NCBI GenBank assembly: GCA_003134855.1
Contig: PLCS01000009.1
Span: 204,327 to 268,326 of the forward strand
Origin: Acidobacteriaceae bacterium
GTDB lineage: Bacteria; Acidobacteriota; Terriglobia; Terriglobales; Acidobacteriaceae
Direction: 5' to 3'
Length of the DNA: 64,000 bases
Below, piece after piece: positions 8,346 through 19,316 of this stretch. The position numbers were made by a program, and so were the translations under genes. Every line of letters begins with the position of its first letter. Position 1 is the first letter of the stretch. Below the pieces are notes generated by a model. The model was not told where the DNA came from, ran no database searches, and worked only from the letters and a program-made list of their open reading frames with translations.

Positions 8346-8728
8346 GGCTGCTTCTCCTTGCGGGAAAGAGTTCGCAGCGCTCTCTCCGCATCCTTTACAT
8401 CTTCAAGAGACAGCTTGCCCGACTCGATCAGGTGCGCCATGACAGGCTGTGAGCGTCCTCCGAAGATGTTCAGCAGATCGTCGATGAGCCTTCGCTGTGC
8501 CGAATCGCGCGAGATCGTGGGAGCGAAAATGTGGAAGTTGCCGACTTTCTTCACGCGCTGCACGACCCCCTTGGCTTCCATTCTGTACACGGTAGTCTGG
8601 ATGGTCGTGTAGGCGGGCTTTCGCTTCTCCGGGAACGACTCCTGAATTTCGCGGATCGAGGAGTCGCTTTTTGCCCATAGCGCCTCCATAATCTGATATT
8701 CAAGTCTTGATAATCGTGGCTCAGACAT
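8342..8728 (-). CDS. blaI: BlaI/MecI/CopY-family transcriptional repressor
   Basis: A 128-residue winged-helix repressor. It opens MSEPRLSRLEYQIMEALW, followed by SIREIQESFP, then AYTTIQTTVYRMEAKGVV, the recognition-helix region of BlaI/MecI proteins, with a C-terminal dimerisation part. The gene heads an operon with the M56 peptidase (4-nt overlap) and the VWFA protein. The known family mechanism is derepression after cleavage triggered by the BlaR1-type partner. No beta-lactamase gene is nearby, so the regulon here is probably the operon itself and unlinked targets. A short palindrome lies just upstream, at 8761-8770. Confidence 0.92.
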   Translation of the reverse strand: MSEPRLSRLEYQIMEALWAKSDSSIREIQESFPEKRKPAYTTIQTTVYRMEAKGVVQRVKKVGNFHIFAPTISRDSAQRRLIDDLLNIFGGRSQPVMAHLIESGKLSLEDVKDAERALRTLSRKEKQP

Positions 8729-8760
8729 TCCGATCTCCTACTTCCATAGGAAGAACTACT

Positions 8761-8780
8761 ATACCTGTATGCGATTGTCA
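8761..8780 (-). promoter_or_regulatory. Candidate BlaI operator and -35 region of the blaI operon
   Basis: A perfect inverted repeat, ATAC-CT-GTAT, occupies 8761-8770. It is close in form to the TACA/TGTA dyads bound by BlaI/MecI proteins. On the minus strand, TTGACA reads at 8780-8775 immediately upstream, so a bound repressor would lie between -35 and -10. No good -10 box at standard spacing is visible. Confidence 0.4.
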
Positions 8781-9013
8781 ATCGATATTTTTTTGTTGCC
8801 AATCCAAATGCCTCTCGCCGCTCAAACAGGATGCCATTCATCGGAATCATAGCTGCTGCTCATGGCTCAATAGACGTGATTTCGATTCCATGAGCCGCAG
8901 ATCATTCCAGAAGCAAGGGGTTTCCTTTCACACAGCACGGGGGTACTGCTCCAAGTATGTCAGATTGTGAAGGCGGTGGTGGGTGACGGATGGCACATTA
9001 CGGTAGTAAGGCT

Positions 9014-9472
9014 TTACTTCCTGGCGGGCGTTACTGCGGCCGGTGCAGCCGGCTCTATCAACGGATTCACCATCTGAATCGCTCCGTAGCGCTGCGTTGT
9101 TGCCAGATGCTCGGAGTAGAGGATGGATGCGCCGGCGCGCTCGGCGGCCTCAAGGATCAGGGCATCCCAAAACGGAACCTTGTGGCGCATCACAATCTCC
9201 AACGCTTCATGGACCGAGGCGGGAGTGCTGGCAACCACCTCCCAGGTGGAGTAATCGCGAATCAGCAGGCAGACTTCCTCAATGGGCAGGGGATTGCCGG
9301 AGTTGCGGCAGAGATGAATGCACAGCTCTTCAAGAACCTGCGTGCTCAAGACACCCCATCCAGAGGTCCAAAGCTGCTCCAGCAGCATCTGCGCGCGCAG
9401 ATGCTTGGTTCCTGCGGAGCGGTCATGCGCATATACCAGGATGTCGGTATCAACAAAGCACTTACCGCTCAT
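9014..9472 (-). CDS. vapC: PIN-domain ribonuclease toxin (VapC family)
   Basis: A 152-residue PIN-domain toxin. The opening motif FVDTDILVYAHD gives the first conserved acidic residues, LEELCIH the central Glu, and VPFWDALILEAA the C-terminal Asp pair typical of PIN nucleases. ATG 9472 is chosen because the frame then overlaps the end of the antitoxin gene by 11 nt, the usual coupled arrangement. Upstream in-frame codons would extend it into antitoxin coding sequence. Family knowledge indicates an RNase, often acting on tRNA or rRNA, neutralised by the upstream protein. Confidence 0.85.
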   Translation of the reverse strand: MSGKCFVDTDILVYAHDRSAGTKHLRAQMLLEQLWTSGWGVLSTQVLEELCIHLCRNSGNPLPIEEVCLLIRDYSTWEVVASTPASVHEALEIVMRHKVPFWDALILEAAERAGASILYSEHLATTQRYGAIQMVNPLIEPAAPAAVTPARK

Positions 9473-9695
9473 GCAGTTCCCCCCGTGAGCGGATTGGCGT
9501 CCAGCGCAAGTCAAAGCCCGACCGCAGCCGGGCTACCGCGTTGCGGCGCGCCTGGTCGTATCCTCTGCGCTGGTGGACGGCCTGCTCAAGCCGGTCGGCG
9601 AGCAAGGCGCTGATGGAAGAGCCTTCCTCTGCGGCAAGAACACGGGCTTCTCGCAGCAAATCTTCTTCAATTTTTAACGTGACGTTCGATTTCAT
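9462..9695 (-). CDS. vapB: Ribbon-helix-helix antitoxin (VapB-like)
   Basis: A 77-residue protein beginning MKSNVTLKIEEDLLREARVLAAEEGSS. This is the beta-strand plus helix pattern of CopG/RHH DNA-binding antitoxins, with a basic tail that would wrap the toxin. Its last codons overlap the start of the PIN-domain gene. As usual for the family it would repress its own promoter and inhibit the toxin. No clear operator was recognised in the 109 nt upstream of 9695. Confidence 0.82.
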   Translation of the reverse strand: MKSNVTLKIEEDLLREARVLAAEEGSSISALLADRLEQAVHQRRGYDQARRNAVARLRSGFDLRWTPIRSRGELHER

Positions 9696-9804
9696 AAAGG
9701 CACAGATTCCCGTGTAGCACCATATTACGTGCGTAGACTTTGAAAGCGCAAGCGAAAATCGTCACAGCTTTGGGCCGACTCAAAAGAATAACCAACCCGG
9801 TATC

Positions 9805-10820
9805 TTATAGCTTGTCGAGATGCCGGAATCCTCCAGTGCCCACCAGCATGGAGGAGAAGATCAGGAAGTTGTAGCAGGCATGGAGCAGCGTACTGGCGGC
9901 GAGAGAGCGCGTTTTGAGCCGCACCGCGCAGAGAATCAGGCTGACCACAATCAGCAGGAGAAGCGGTCCGAACGAATGGCCGGTCTGCTCGCCGTGCATC
10001 AGGGCGAAGGGCAGGCTGGTGAAGATGGAGGCGATCACCATGGCGGCGATGGACCATTGGGGATGGCCGTTGGCGTCGAGCGGGCGGGGGCGTGTGTGCG
10101 TGAAGCGTTCGCCAATCCAGTCGCAGGAAGTGGCGAGGGCGGGCAGCAGAAAGCCGCGGAAGGCGATCTCCTCAAAGAAGGGCGCGAGCGTGACGCCGAA
10201 GGCGAACATCATCCATGCGGCGCCGGGAGTGCGAAAGATCTCGTCGATTGGCGTATTTTTTGGCCCGGGCAGCAGTTGATCGTCGATCAGGGCCAGCGCG
10301 AAGCAGCTCAGGGCGAGGAAGGGCAGCCGCCAGGTGAGCTGCAGCGCCGCCGCGCCGCGCCAGTGGACTCCGGCAAAGAAGCTTTGCTTCCAAAACAGCG
10401 GAAAGACAAGAAAGCCGAGGACAAAGGTAATGAGATAGATGGCCGCCTCGCTGCCCAGAATGTAATGAACATCGGTGGCGGCCTTTTCCATGGTTACGAC
10501 GCCAAAAAGATGGAAGTGCAGGGCAACCATCATCAGCACCGTCGCGCAGACGAACCCGAAGGTGCCGAAGGCCGCCAGCAGCGCGAGATGGCCGAGATGC
10601 GGAATGCGCTGGGGCGCGACGGCGACGGGTTGCGTGTAAGACTGGAACAAATCGGCAGGCGGAGCACTGGGAGCATTGGACTCCCCGGTCGCAGAAGCGA
10701 GACCGGGGGCACCCGGATCTGCTGCGGACTCCCAGGTCCCGGAAGCGAGAGCTGGGGTACCCGGATCTGTCACGGGCAATGGGTTCTCTTCCGGCTCGTG
10801 AGTGGCGTCTTCCTGGTCGC

Positions 10821-10824
<4 letters not shown>
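9805..10824 (-). CDS. CPBP-family (CAAX/Rce1-like) intramembrane metalloprotease
   Basis: A 339-residue polytopic membrane protein. The family motif EEIAFRG lies at 218-224, followed by [11 protein letters not shown] and [11 protein letters not shown], which supply the conserved His and Asn positions of the CPBP/Abi fold. The N-terminus is unusual: residues 20-35 ([16 protein letters not shown]) and 36-51 ([16 protein letters not shown]) are a tandem repeat encoded by two copies of the dispersed hairpin element seen elsewhere between genes. The start overlaps the uvrA stop by 4 nt (ATGA), so the two are probably cotranscribed. The substrate is unknown. Confidence 0.86.
10679..10716 (-). repeat. 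Dispersed hairpin repeat inside the CPBP gene, copy A
   Basis: A CCGGTC-type stem with GACCGG is flanked by GACTCCC and GGGGGCACCCGG. It is in frame and encodes DPGAPGLAS. It forms a 48-nt tandem pair with 10727-10764. Confidence 0.7.
10727..10764 (-). repeat. Dispersed hairpin repeat inside the CPBP gene, copy B
   Basis: CCCAGGTCCC and AGCTGGGGTACCCGG flanks, 48 nt (16 codons) from copy A. Same family as the intergenic copies with GGTCC/GGACC stems. It encodes DPGTPALAS. Confidence 0.7.
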
Positions 10825-13880
<3,056 letters not shown>

Positions 13881-13945
13881 GGGTGCAATCAAATTCTGCT
13901 AGCGGTGTTGAGTCAAAAAATTTGCGTGAGCTGTCGTTTTGAAAG

Positions 13946-14001
13946 GGCACGGCTTTAGCCGTGCCGTTAACGCGGCCAAATGAACGCGGGGCTTTAGCCC
14001 C
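13946..14001. repeat. Two TTTA-loop hairpins upstream of uvrA
   Basis: GGCACGGC-TTTA-GCCGTGCC at 13946-13965 and GGGGC-TTTA-GCCCC at 13988-14001 are perfect hairpins with the same TTTA loop. They lie between the divergent-side end of uvrA's promoter region and the CDGSH gene stop. They look like a REP-type family. The first could also terminate transcription, but it lacks a U run. Confidence 0.65.
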
Positions 14002-14034
14002 CGAGGGAATGCTGACGCGCGTTAAAGACTTGCG

Positions 14035-14274
14035 CTAAAGCTTGAGGTGGCTGCCGTCGCAGAGAACGGGGTTGGCGGTGTGCTTGCAGCCGCAGAAGTA
14101 GACGGTTTTGGTTTCAGTGGCCTCGAACTTTACCGGCGTGAAACCGCTGCCCTTATGGCTGCCGTCGCAGAAGGGCTGGCCCGCGCTCCGGCCGCAGGAA
14201 CACCAGTAGTAGCTCTTGCCGGCTTCGACTTCGACGGGATAGGGACTCTTTTGGGCAATCGTTGGTTCAGGCAT
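14035..14274 (-). CDS. CDGSH iron-sulfur domain protein with two CDGSH motifs
   Basis: A 79-residue protein with two CDGSH-type [2Fe-2S] sites: CSCGRSAGQPFCDGSH and CGCKHTANPVLCDGSH, each with the C-x-C-x10-C-x3-H ligand set of the mitoNEET family. ATG 14274 is preceded by AAGGAG at normal spacing, so longer upstream starts are discarded. Two-motif proteins of this size occur widely in bacteria. Suggested roles are redox or iron-sulfur handling, without a settled function. No operon partner is seen. Confidence 0.9.
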   Translation of the reverse strand: MPEPTIAQKSPYPVEVEAGKSYYWCSCGRSAGQPFCDGSHKGSGFTPVKFEATETKTVYFCGCKHTANPVLCDGSHLKL

Positions 14275-14558
14275 AGGGGATTCTCCTTCCAATGCAGTAC
14301 AGATATTATCGCCGATTGCGGAGAGCCGCCGCACTCTGCCCATGGAAACCGGCCGACGATTCAGGGCCGCGCAACCGCCTTTAACCTGAATGCAACCTTG
14401 AGGGTATTCTATTGGTTAATAGAAAGCAGACTGGCGCGGCGGGTTTTCTGCGACAATCGGAGAGAGCGATTCCAGGGCGAGTCCAGAAGATTATTGGGGC
14501 GGCCTGAGCGGAATCGCGACGCGTTCCAGACCACAAGGAAAGTGTACGAAAGCAAAAG

Positions 14559-14726
14559 ATGACGGATTTATTGAATTTAACAATGTTAATTGCGGCGTCG
14601 GTTGGCTCCATGGCCTTCAGCATCCTGGCGGCGTACGGAATCCTGCGCGCGGGCTTTGCCCTGATGCGTCCCCAGCCGCGCCCCGCGGCCGTCAAGCCCC
14701 AGCCGGAAGTGGCGCGAGGGCTGTGA
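14559..14726 (+). CDS. Small single-span membrane protein (55 aa)
   Basis: ATG 14559 opens a 55-codon frame: a short polar start (MTDLLNL), one hydrophobic segment (about residues 8-35, with AASVGSMAFSILAAYGILRAG), then a proline- and arginine-rich cytoplasmic-like tail (RPQPRPAAVKPQPE). Third codon positions are GC-rich as in surrounding genes, and the frame ends just before a heptanucleotide array, as four other genes here do. I do not recognise the family. No strong Shine-Dalgarno is present, so the call is tentative. Confidence 0.45.
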   Translation: MTDLLNLTMLIAASVGSMAFSILAAYGILRAGFALMRPQPRPAAVKPQPEVARGL

Positions 14727-14730
14727 ACAA

Positions 14731-14756
14731 AGCAGGGAATAGGGAATAGGGACTAG
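14731..14756 (+). repeat. Post-stop heptanucleotide array 1
   Basis: CAGGGAATAGGGAATAGGGACTAG-type heptads (GGGAATA, GGGACTA) begin 5 nt after the stop of the small membrane gene at 14724-14726. Confidence 0.75.
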
Positions 14757-14914
14757 AAAACAGCGGCCCGCACACCCGAGAAATCCGCTAACTCCCCCAA
14801 AGCGGGTATGACATGCTCATGGATAACCTCCATTTTTGCCAAAGCATATCCACATCCAGCCATGATGGGAATCAGCGATCCCTGACTAACACGATTGGTC
14901 TACGTCGATTTTGC

Positions 14915-14934
14915 CTATTCCCTATTCCCTGTTT
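14915..14934 (-). repeat. Post-stop heptanucleotide array 2
   Basis: Inverted relative to array 1. On the minus strand CAGGGAATAGGGAATAG follows within a few bases of the stop (14937-14939) of the STN-like gene, so it is again in the sense direction directly after a stop. Confidence 0.75.
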
Positions 14935-14936
14935 TT

Positions 14937-15701
14937 CTAGTTCTGCGGACTGCTGGGCGGTTGCGGCTGCCCCGGCTGCGGGTGCATCTGCTGCATTTGC
15001 TGTTGCCGCTGCATCTCTTGCATCTGCTGGGGTGAGCGCCCGCCGGGCGGGAAGCCGGGGCGAAGGGGTGGCGGGTACTGCGTCGGCTGCTCATCCGTGT
15101 CGGCGTCCTCATCGCTGGCTGGGGCGGGAGTGCCGGCTGTCGTCGCGGCTCCGGCGTGGCGGAGACTGAGCACGATCCTGCGCGGAGTTCCCTGGCCCTG
15201 GTCTCCGATCATCACTACGTTGTAGCCGGAGCCGAGCAGAAGCTGGCTGAGCACATCGCGCGCGGGGCCGGGGCCAAAAGCGCCAAAGACACGCTGGTCG
15301 GCGTCGAATCCTTCCAGCTTTGCGCCGGTGAGGGTGGCCACTTCCATCAGAATCTGCTCCAGGCTGGAGTTGTCGGCGTCGATGCGCAGACCCTGGCTGT
15401 CCCAGGTGATCGCGGCCTTTGCCGGCTTCTCATTGGCTGGCCACTTAGGGAGTTCAGGAGCTGGAGGAGCTGCCGGTGTGGGAGCAGCCGGTGGCGCCGG
15501 GGCGGGCGTGGGAGCTGCGACGGGCCGTTTGTGCGAATGAGCCGCCTTGTGCGGCTTGGCGGGTTGAACAGCGGCGGCCGGCGTTTGCGCGTGCAGCATC
15601 GCCCCGCCGAGCGCCGCGGCCAGAAGCGCCAGCGGCGCGAAGACGCGAAGCCCACGAACCCCAGGCGAAACCGTCGAGTTGTGCGGGTTGAGGGTGCGCA
15701 T
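14937..15701 (-). CDS. Exported Pro/Gln-rich protein with an STN-like (secretin/TonB N-terminal) domain
   Basis: 254 residues. A signal peptide (APLALLAAALGGAMLHAQ) is followed by a proline/alanine-rich linker. A folded segment at about residues 95-165 contains ITWDSQGLRIDADNSS, LEQILMEVATLTGAKLEG, and RDVLSQLLLGSGYNVVMIGD. This is the layout of short secretin/TonB N-terminal domains found in secretins and TonB-linked receptors. The tail is rich in Pro, Gln and Met (QQMQEMQRQQQMQQM). A free-standing STN-like periplasmic protein is the best description and the partner is unknown. The block upstream at 15745-15783 is shared with the next gene's upstream region. Confidence 0.65.
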   Translation of the reverse strand: MRTLNPHNSTVSPGVRGLRVFAPLALLAAALGGAMLHAQTPAAAVQPAKPHKAAHSHKRPVAAPTPAPAPPAAPTPAAPPAPELPKWPANEKPAKAAITWDSQGLRIDADNSSLEQILMEVATLTGAKLEGFDADQRVFGAFGPGPARDVLSQLLLGSGYNVVMIGDQGQGTPRRIVLSLRHAGAATTAGTPAPASDEDADTDEQPTQYPPPLRPGFPPGGRSPQQMQEMQRQQQMQQMHPQPGQPQPPSSPQN

Positions 15702-15744
15702 GAAAGCCGGTCCTTGCTCGCAGTCGGTCTTCCGTTGCCGCTCT

Positions 15745-15783
15745 ACTGTACTAGACTACCAGCGGCCCGCGGACGCTCACAAT
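15745..15783 (-). promoter_or_regulatory. 39-bp block shared by two upstream regions, copy 1
   Basis: 33 of 39 positions match 17135-17173 in the same orientation. On the minus strand each begins ATTGTGAGC and ends TAGTCTAGTACAGT. A -35-like TTGTGA and -10-like TAGTCT are about 18 nt apart. Each copy lies about 25-45 bp upstream of a minus-strand start codon (15701 here). Confidence 0.45.
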
Positions 15784-17111
15784 CACTCCGGCGTGGATGG
15801 GACAAGCGGCGGGTTCAGGTGAATGGCTCTGCGCAAGAGGACAAGTTGCGCCACGCCAAGAACGATGAGTGCGATGGTCAGAATCTGAACCTTGTAGCTC
15901 CGGGCAATTTCTTCCGTAATCCAGGTGGCGGCAAAGACCATCAGCGCAAGGAAGACCATGCGCCCCCACTCCTTGCGCCATCCCAGAGCTTGCAGCGCGG
16001 CCAGGGTCAGAATCAGAGAGATCGCGACCAAAATCGAGTCGTAGCGTGGAATATAGACATTCAGCACAAGCGTCCAGGTCAATGTTGCCGCCCAGGCCAG
16101 GGATTGGGCGGGAGTTCCAGCCGTGGCCGACTTCCATAGCAGCAGCGCAAGCCATGCCGCCACGCAGCAGATCATGCAAGCCAGAATCGCCAGGCCGGCA
16201 GTCGATCTTCCGCCGGGAATGGCGTACGAAAATGAGTTGAGATCAACGTATTTCCAAAGCATGAGCGAAGAGTGGCCACTGAATCCCGACTTTTTTCCGT
16301 AGAAGTTCAGCATTTGTGGGTAAGCGGACCAAATCCCAATTCCAGCGTAGGTTGTGGAAGCAAGCAGCAGAACGGCGGTTCCGGCAAGAAAGCCGGCCAG
16401 CGTCCTGAATCTGCGCGTCAACAGCAGCATGGGCAGAATGAGGATAAGCAGGGTGGGCTTATAGGCCAGGATGGCCAGCGCGAGACCGCTCGACAGCGGT
16501 TTGGATCGTCGGTCCAGCGAGATGGCCAAACCGGCCGCTAAGACGGCCACGGAGGAAAGCTGGCCATTGACCAGCGTATCCATCAAAAACGCGCGGGAAG
16601 CCAGCGCAAAGCAAAAGATCAAGGCGCCTTCCAGCCTTTGCCGGGGAAAGTAGGTCGCCACCACGGCCCCAATTCCGGCAAGGTAAAGGATCAGCGAAAT
16701 GCCCATCCAAAGAAAGTAGGCTTTTTCGAAAGAAAGCCGCGCAAAGAAGCTGAAAATCTCCGCAACAAAGGGAGGATAAGGACTGGGTCCGTACGAGTAA
16801 TCATGCGACGGGTAAATCCCGTTGAATATCTTGCGCTGTAGATCAAAGTTGTAGAGCTGCGAAGCTGGATACTGGTTAAGAAGCTTCCCGGCGCCGTAAT
16901 GATAAACAAAATCGGCGTGCAGGACGCCAGCCGTGGTGAACTGGGCGTAAACCACAGTGACGACAACCGGCAGCAGGCAAAGCAGAAAGAGACCCCAGCA
17001 AACCAGATTGATCTCCTTGAGCCCGGGAACGGGCCCCAGAAGCTGTTCGGGCCATCGCAGACCCGTCTTTTCAATGCGATTTCCGTCTTCAGTCGGAGTT
17101 GTACCCTTCAT
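15783..17111 (-). CDS. GT87-like polyprenol-phosphate-dependent membrane glycosyltransferase
   Basis: 442 residues with about ten hydrophobic spans. The N-terminal region has a long first span then HADFVYHYGAGKLL, SQLYNFDLQRKIF and YGPSPYPPFVAEIF. This is the acidic-residue loop plus Y-x-PP-F pattern of GT87 (DUF2029) mannosyltransferase-like proteins that use lipid-linked sugars on the outer side of the membrane. The C-terminus is short and basic. The gene stops inside the 39-bp block upstream of the STN-like gene. Donor and acceptor are unknown. Envelope glycan assembly is likely. Confidence 0.78.
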   Translation of the reverse strand: MKGTTPTEDGNRIEKTGLRWPEQLLGPVPGLKEINLVCWGLFLLCLLPVVVTVVYAQFTTAGVLHADFVYHYGAGKLLNQYPASQLYNFDLQRKIFNGIYPSHDYSYGPSPYPPFVAEIFSFFARLSFEKAYFLWMGISLILYLAGIGAVVATYFPRQRLEGALIFCFALASRAFLMDTLVNGQLSSVAVLAAGLAISLDRRSKPLSSGLALAILAYKPTLLILILPMLLLTRRFRTLAGFLAGTAVLLLASTTYAGIGIWSAYPQMLNFYGKKSGFSGHSSLMLWKYVDLNSFSYAIPGGRSTAGLAILACMICCVAAWLALLLWKSATAGTPAQSLAWAATLTWTLVLNVYIPRYDSILVAISLILTLAALQALGWRKEWGRMVFLALMVFAATWITEEIARSYKVQILTIALIVLGVAQLVLLRRAIHLNPPLVPSTPE

Positions 17112-17134
17112 GCGAATCCTCTGTTGAACGTTTG

Positions 17135-17173
17135 ACTGTACTAGACTAGCAGTGACCGGCGAAGGCTCACAAT
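17135..17173 (-). promoter_or_regulatory. 39-bp block shared by two upstream regions, copy 2
   Basis: Partner of 15745-15783, 24 bp upstream of the GT87 start at 17111. It overlaps an alternative ATG (17172) of the divergent gene. Confidence 0.45.
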
Positions 17174-17204
17174 GGCTTTGCCGGTCAGAGAGAGAGGGCA
17201 GCGG

Positions 17205-18212
17205 ATGCGCCTCTGGTGGGGAGTTCGAACGGGGATTTGGACTGTGACGGCAGGATCAGTTTTGCTACTGGCGGCAGCCCGGCCGCTGCGCGCCACAAGT
17301 TGCACCACACAGGCCGAGTTGCTGCCGCAGGACCGCGATGCGCTTTCCGCGGCCGGCGGACGGCTGGCCATGGCCGTCGCGCAACAGGATCTGGCCGCGC
17401 TGAAGGCCGCTCTGCTGCCCGCCGTGGCGGCTGACTGGGAGGGCATCAGCACCGAAGCGCAGGCGGGCGCGTCGCTGATGAAGGGCGGCCAGATCCAACT
17501 GCGCAGCCTCTACCTGCTGGATGCAACCAGCCTGGCCGCGCCCGCCGACACGCAGTTCTTCTGCACCAGCGCCAGCGGTTCGCTGACCGTGACGCTGACC
17601 ATGCGGGCGCTGCCGCCGGGCCGCTACGCCCTGGTGCTGGCCGACGCCGCCGGAGCGCCCTACGCCGGCCAGTTGGCCATAATCCTGGCCTGGGACGGCC
17701 CCGCCAACGGCTGGAAGCTGGGCGGCCTGACCATCCGTCCGGGCGCCATCGAAGGCCACGACGGCGTCTGGTGGTGGACGCACGCCCGCGAACTGGCCAG
17801 AGACGGCCAGAACTGGGCCGCCTGGTACGCCTACGATACGGCCCGCGCGCTGCTGCTACCGGTGGATATTCTCTCCTCGCCGAATCTGGAAAAACTCGGC
17901 GGCGAGCAGGCGGCGCTCAAGAATTCTCCGCAAACGGCCTTCCCTTTGACGCTCCCGGATGGACCGCGCGCCTGGAAGATCAACACCATTCACCTGGACC
18001 TGTCGCTGCTGCACGCCGACCTGGGCGTGGTCTACGAATCGACCGGAGTGACCGATCCGGCGGCCCAGCGCACGGAAGCCATTGCCGTGCTGACCGCCGT
18101 GCTCAAGGCGCAACCGGGGCTGCGGGAGAACTTTCATGGCCTCTGGGCCTACACGGTAAAGGACGGCAAGCGGACGCCGGTGCTTGAACTGCCAATGGCG
18201 CAGATACCGTAG
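17205..18212 (+). CDS. Exported hypothetical protein
   Basis: About 335 residues. ATG 17205 is preferred because it gives a compact signal peptide (MRLWWGVRTG, then GSVLLLAAARPLRA), with GAGAGGG upstream. ATG 17172 would add 11 residues. Mature features: a Cys pair CTTQAELLPQ.../FFCTSASGS, an NTF2-like or lipid-binding-like alternation of helices and strands, WWWTHARELARDGQNWAAWYAY in the middle, and an Ala/Leu-rich C-terminal half. I do not recognise a named family. It is transcribed away from GT87 and followed at once by a heptad array and a hairpin repeat. Confidence 0.6.
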   Translation: MRLWWGVRTGIWTVTAGSVLLLAAARPLRATSCTTQAELLPQDRDALSAAGGRLAMAVAQQDLAALKAALLPAVAADWEGISTEAQAGASLMKGGQIQLRSLYLLDATSLAAPADTQFFCTSASGSLTVTLTMRALPPGRYALVLADAAGAPYAGQLAIILAWDGPANGWKLGGLTIRPGAIEGHDGVWWWTHARELARDGQNWAAWYAYDTARALLLPVDILSSPNLEKLGGEQAALKNSPQTAFPLTLPDGPRAWKINTIHLDLSLLHADLGVVYESTGVTDPAAQRTEAIAVLTAVLKAQPGLRENFHGLWAYTVKDGKRTPVLELPMAQIP

Positions 18213-18213
18213 A

Positions 18214-18281
18214 GGCAGGGACTAGGGACTAGGGACTAGGGAATAGGGAATAGGGAATAGGGAACAGGGAACAGGGAACAG
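18214..18281 (+). repeat. Post-stop heptanucleotide array 3 (longest)
   Basis: Nine consecutive 7-nt units (GGGACTA x3, GGGAATA x3, GGGAACA x3) begin 2 nt after the stop of the exported protein gene. The units are ordered by variant, as expected from stepwise slippage. Confidence 0.9.
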
Positions 18282-18285
18282 ACAT

Positions 18286-18342
18286 GGGTGCCCCACCCTC
18301 GCCGCGTTTTTGTTTTTGCGGCTAGGGTGGGAAACCACGAAC
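18286..18342 (-). repeat. Dispersed hairpin repeat (GCCGCG stem)
   Basis: GGGTGCCCCA and GTGGGAAACCAC flanks enclose CCCTCGCCGCG, a T-rich loop and CGGCTAGGG. The same stem type occurs at 44959-45010 in the opposite direction. Confidence 0.8.
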
Positions 18343-18457
18343 CGACCCCTGCTCATTAGAATGTGTTTCTCAACCCGCTTTGTGTCAGGGCGCGACTTCA
18401 ATCGTGCCGAAAGGGCCAAGAACAAAGACTGAGGGAGTTGGAGGTGAGAACGTATCC

Positions 18458-19258
18458 GTGAAAGCCAGACCCCTGCTTAGTTACTTCGTCATGGTCTTCG
18501 CCATCACCTGGAGCATCGCCGCCTTATCGTTGTTTGGGCACGGCTTGCTGCCGAAAGCTATGGCGCATGGGCCGGCTTCGGCGAATCCGTTGTTCTACCT
18601 TGCCGTCTATGCGCCCGCCTTCTCATCGCTCCTATTGACAGCCATTTTCGATGGCGTCGCCGGATTGCGGAAGTTGGCGGCGCGTTTCATTCCCTGGCGC
18701 GTTGGCTTTCAATGGTATCTCCTGATTCTGGTTGGGTACCCCGTTGCCTTGCTCATTGCCGGCCGTGTTACGGGCTTGTTTGGAGCTCCTCAGGGGCACC
18801 TTCCCAATTGGGGGCAGTTTTACTACGCATTGATCCCGGCTCTGGCGGCGGACCCCGGGCCTCTTGGAGAGGAACTCGGTTGGCGCGGCTTTGCCCTTCC
18901 CCGGATGCTGGAACGCTGGAAGCCGCTCCCGGCAACACTGATCCTGGGCCTGATCTGGGGTGTGTGGCACCTGCCGGCCTTCTTCATCGCAGGGCTGCCT
19001 CAGAGTCATCTGCTGTTCCTGGCCTTGCTTCTTGGCACGGTCTCCATTTCGGTCATCGATACATGGATTTTTCTCAGAACCAATGGCAATCTGCTGCCCA
19101 TGATCCTCGTCCACCTGGTGATAAACCACTGCGGCAAGTTGCTGGGCATACCCTTTGCCACCACGGGGGCCGTTGGTGCTGTATGCGTACTCGCAATCGT
19201 GTTCGCAGGTGGGCTGCGCGTCCCCCAGTCGGCACAGGGAGAACCAGCGGCAGGCTAA
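18458..19258 (+). CDS. CPBP-family intramembrane metalloprotease
   Basis: 266 residues from GTG 18458, chosen because GGAGGTG lies 9 nt upstream. An in-frame ATG at 18380 would place the ribosome site inside the gene. Several membrane spans are seen. Motif EELGWRG at about 138-144, then WGVWHLPAFFIAG and LVHLVINHCG, give the conserved Glu, Arg, His and Asn of the CPBP/CAAX protease family. It is shorter and closer to the classical family than the paralogue at 9805-10824. It stands alone, between a hairpin repeat and threonine aldolase. The substrate is unknown. Confidence 0.87.
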   Translation: MKARPLLSYFVMVFAITWSIAALSLFGHGLLPKAMAHGPASANPLFYLAVYAPAFSSLLLTAIFDGVAGLRKLAARFIPWRVGFQWYLLILVGYPVALLIAGRVTGLFGAPQGHLPNWGQFYYALIPALAADPGPLGEELGWRGFALPRMLERWKPLPATLILGLIWGVWHLPAFFIAGLPQSHLLFLALLLGTVSISVIDTWIFLRTNGNLLPMILVHLVINHCGKLLGIPFATTGAVGAVCVLAIVFAGGLRVPQSAQGEPAAG

Positions 19259-19316
19259 GCAGGCGCCCGGTGCCTATTGCAGGACCAGTTACCGAATGTG
19301 TAGAATCTAACAAGAA

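Noticed and set aside
8729..9013. Small plus-strand gene upstream of blaI
   Set aside because: An open frame from 8707 overlaps the blaI start and promoter region, lacks a ribosome site and has non-coding composition. The stretch holds only the blaI control region.
13946..13965. Rho-independent terminator
   Set aside because: The hairpin is perfect but has no T run and lies upstream of uvrA. A second hairpin with the same TTTA loop nearby points to a REP-like family.
18214..18281. CRISPR-like array
   Set aside because: Units are 7 nt with no spacers and no cas genes. It is a short tandem repeat.
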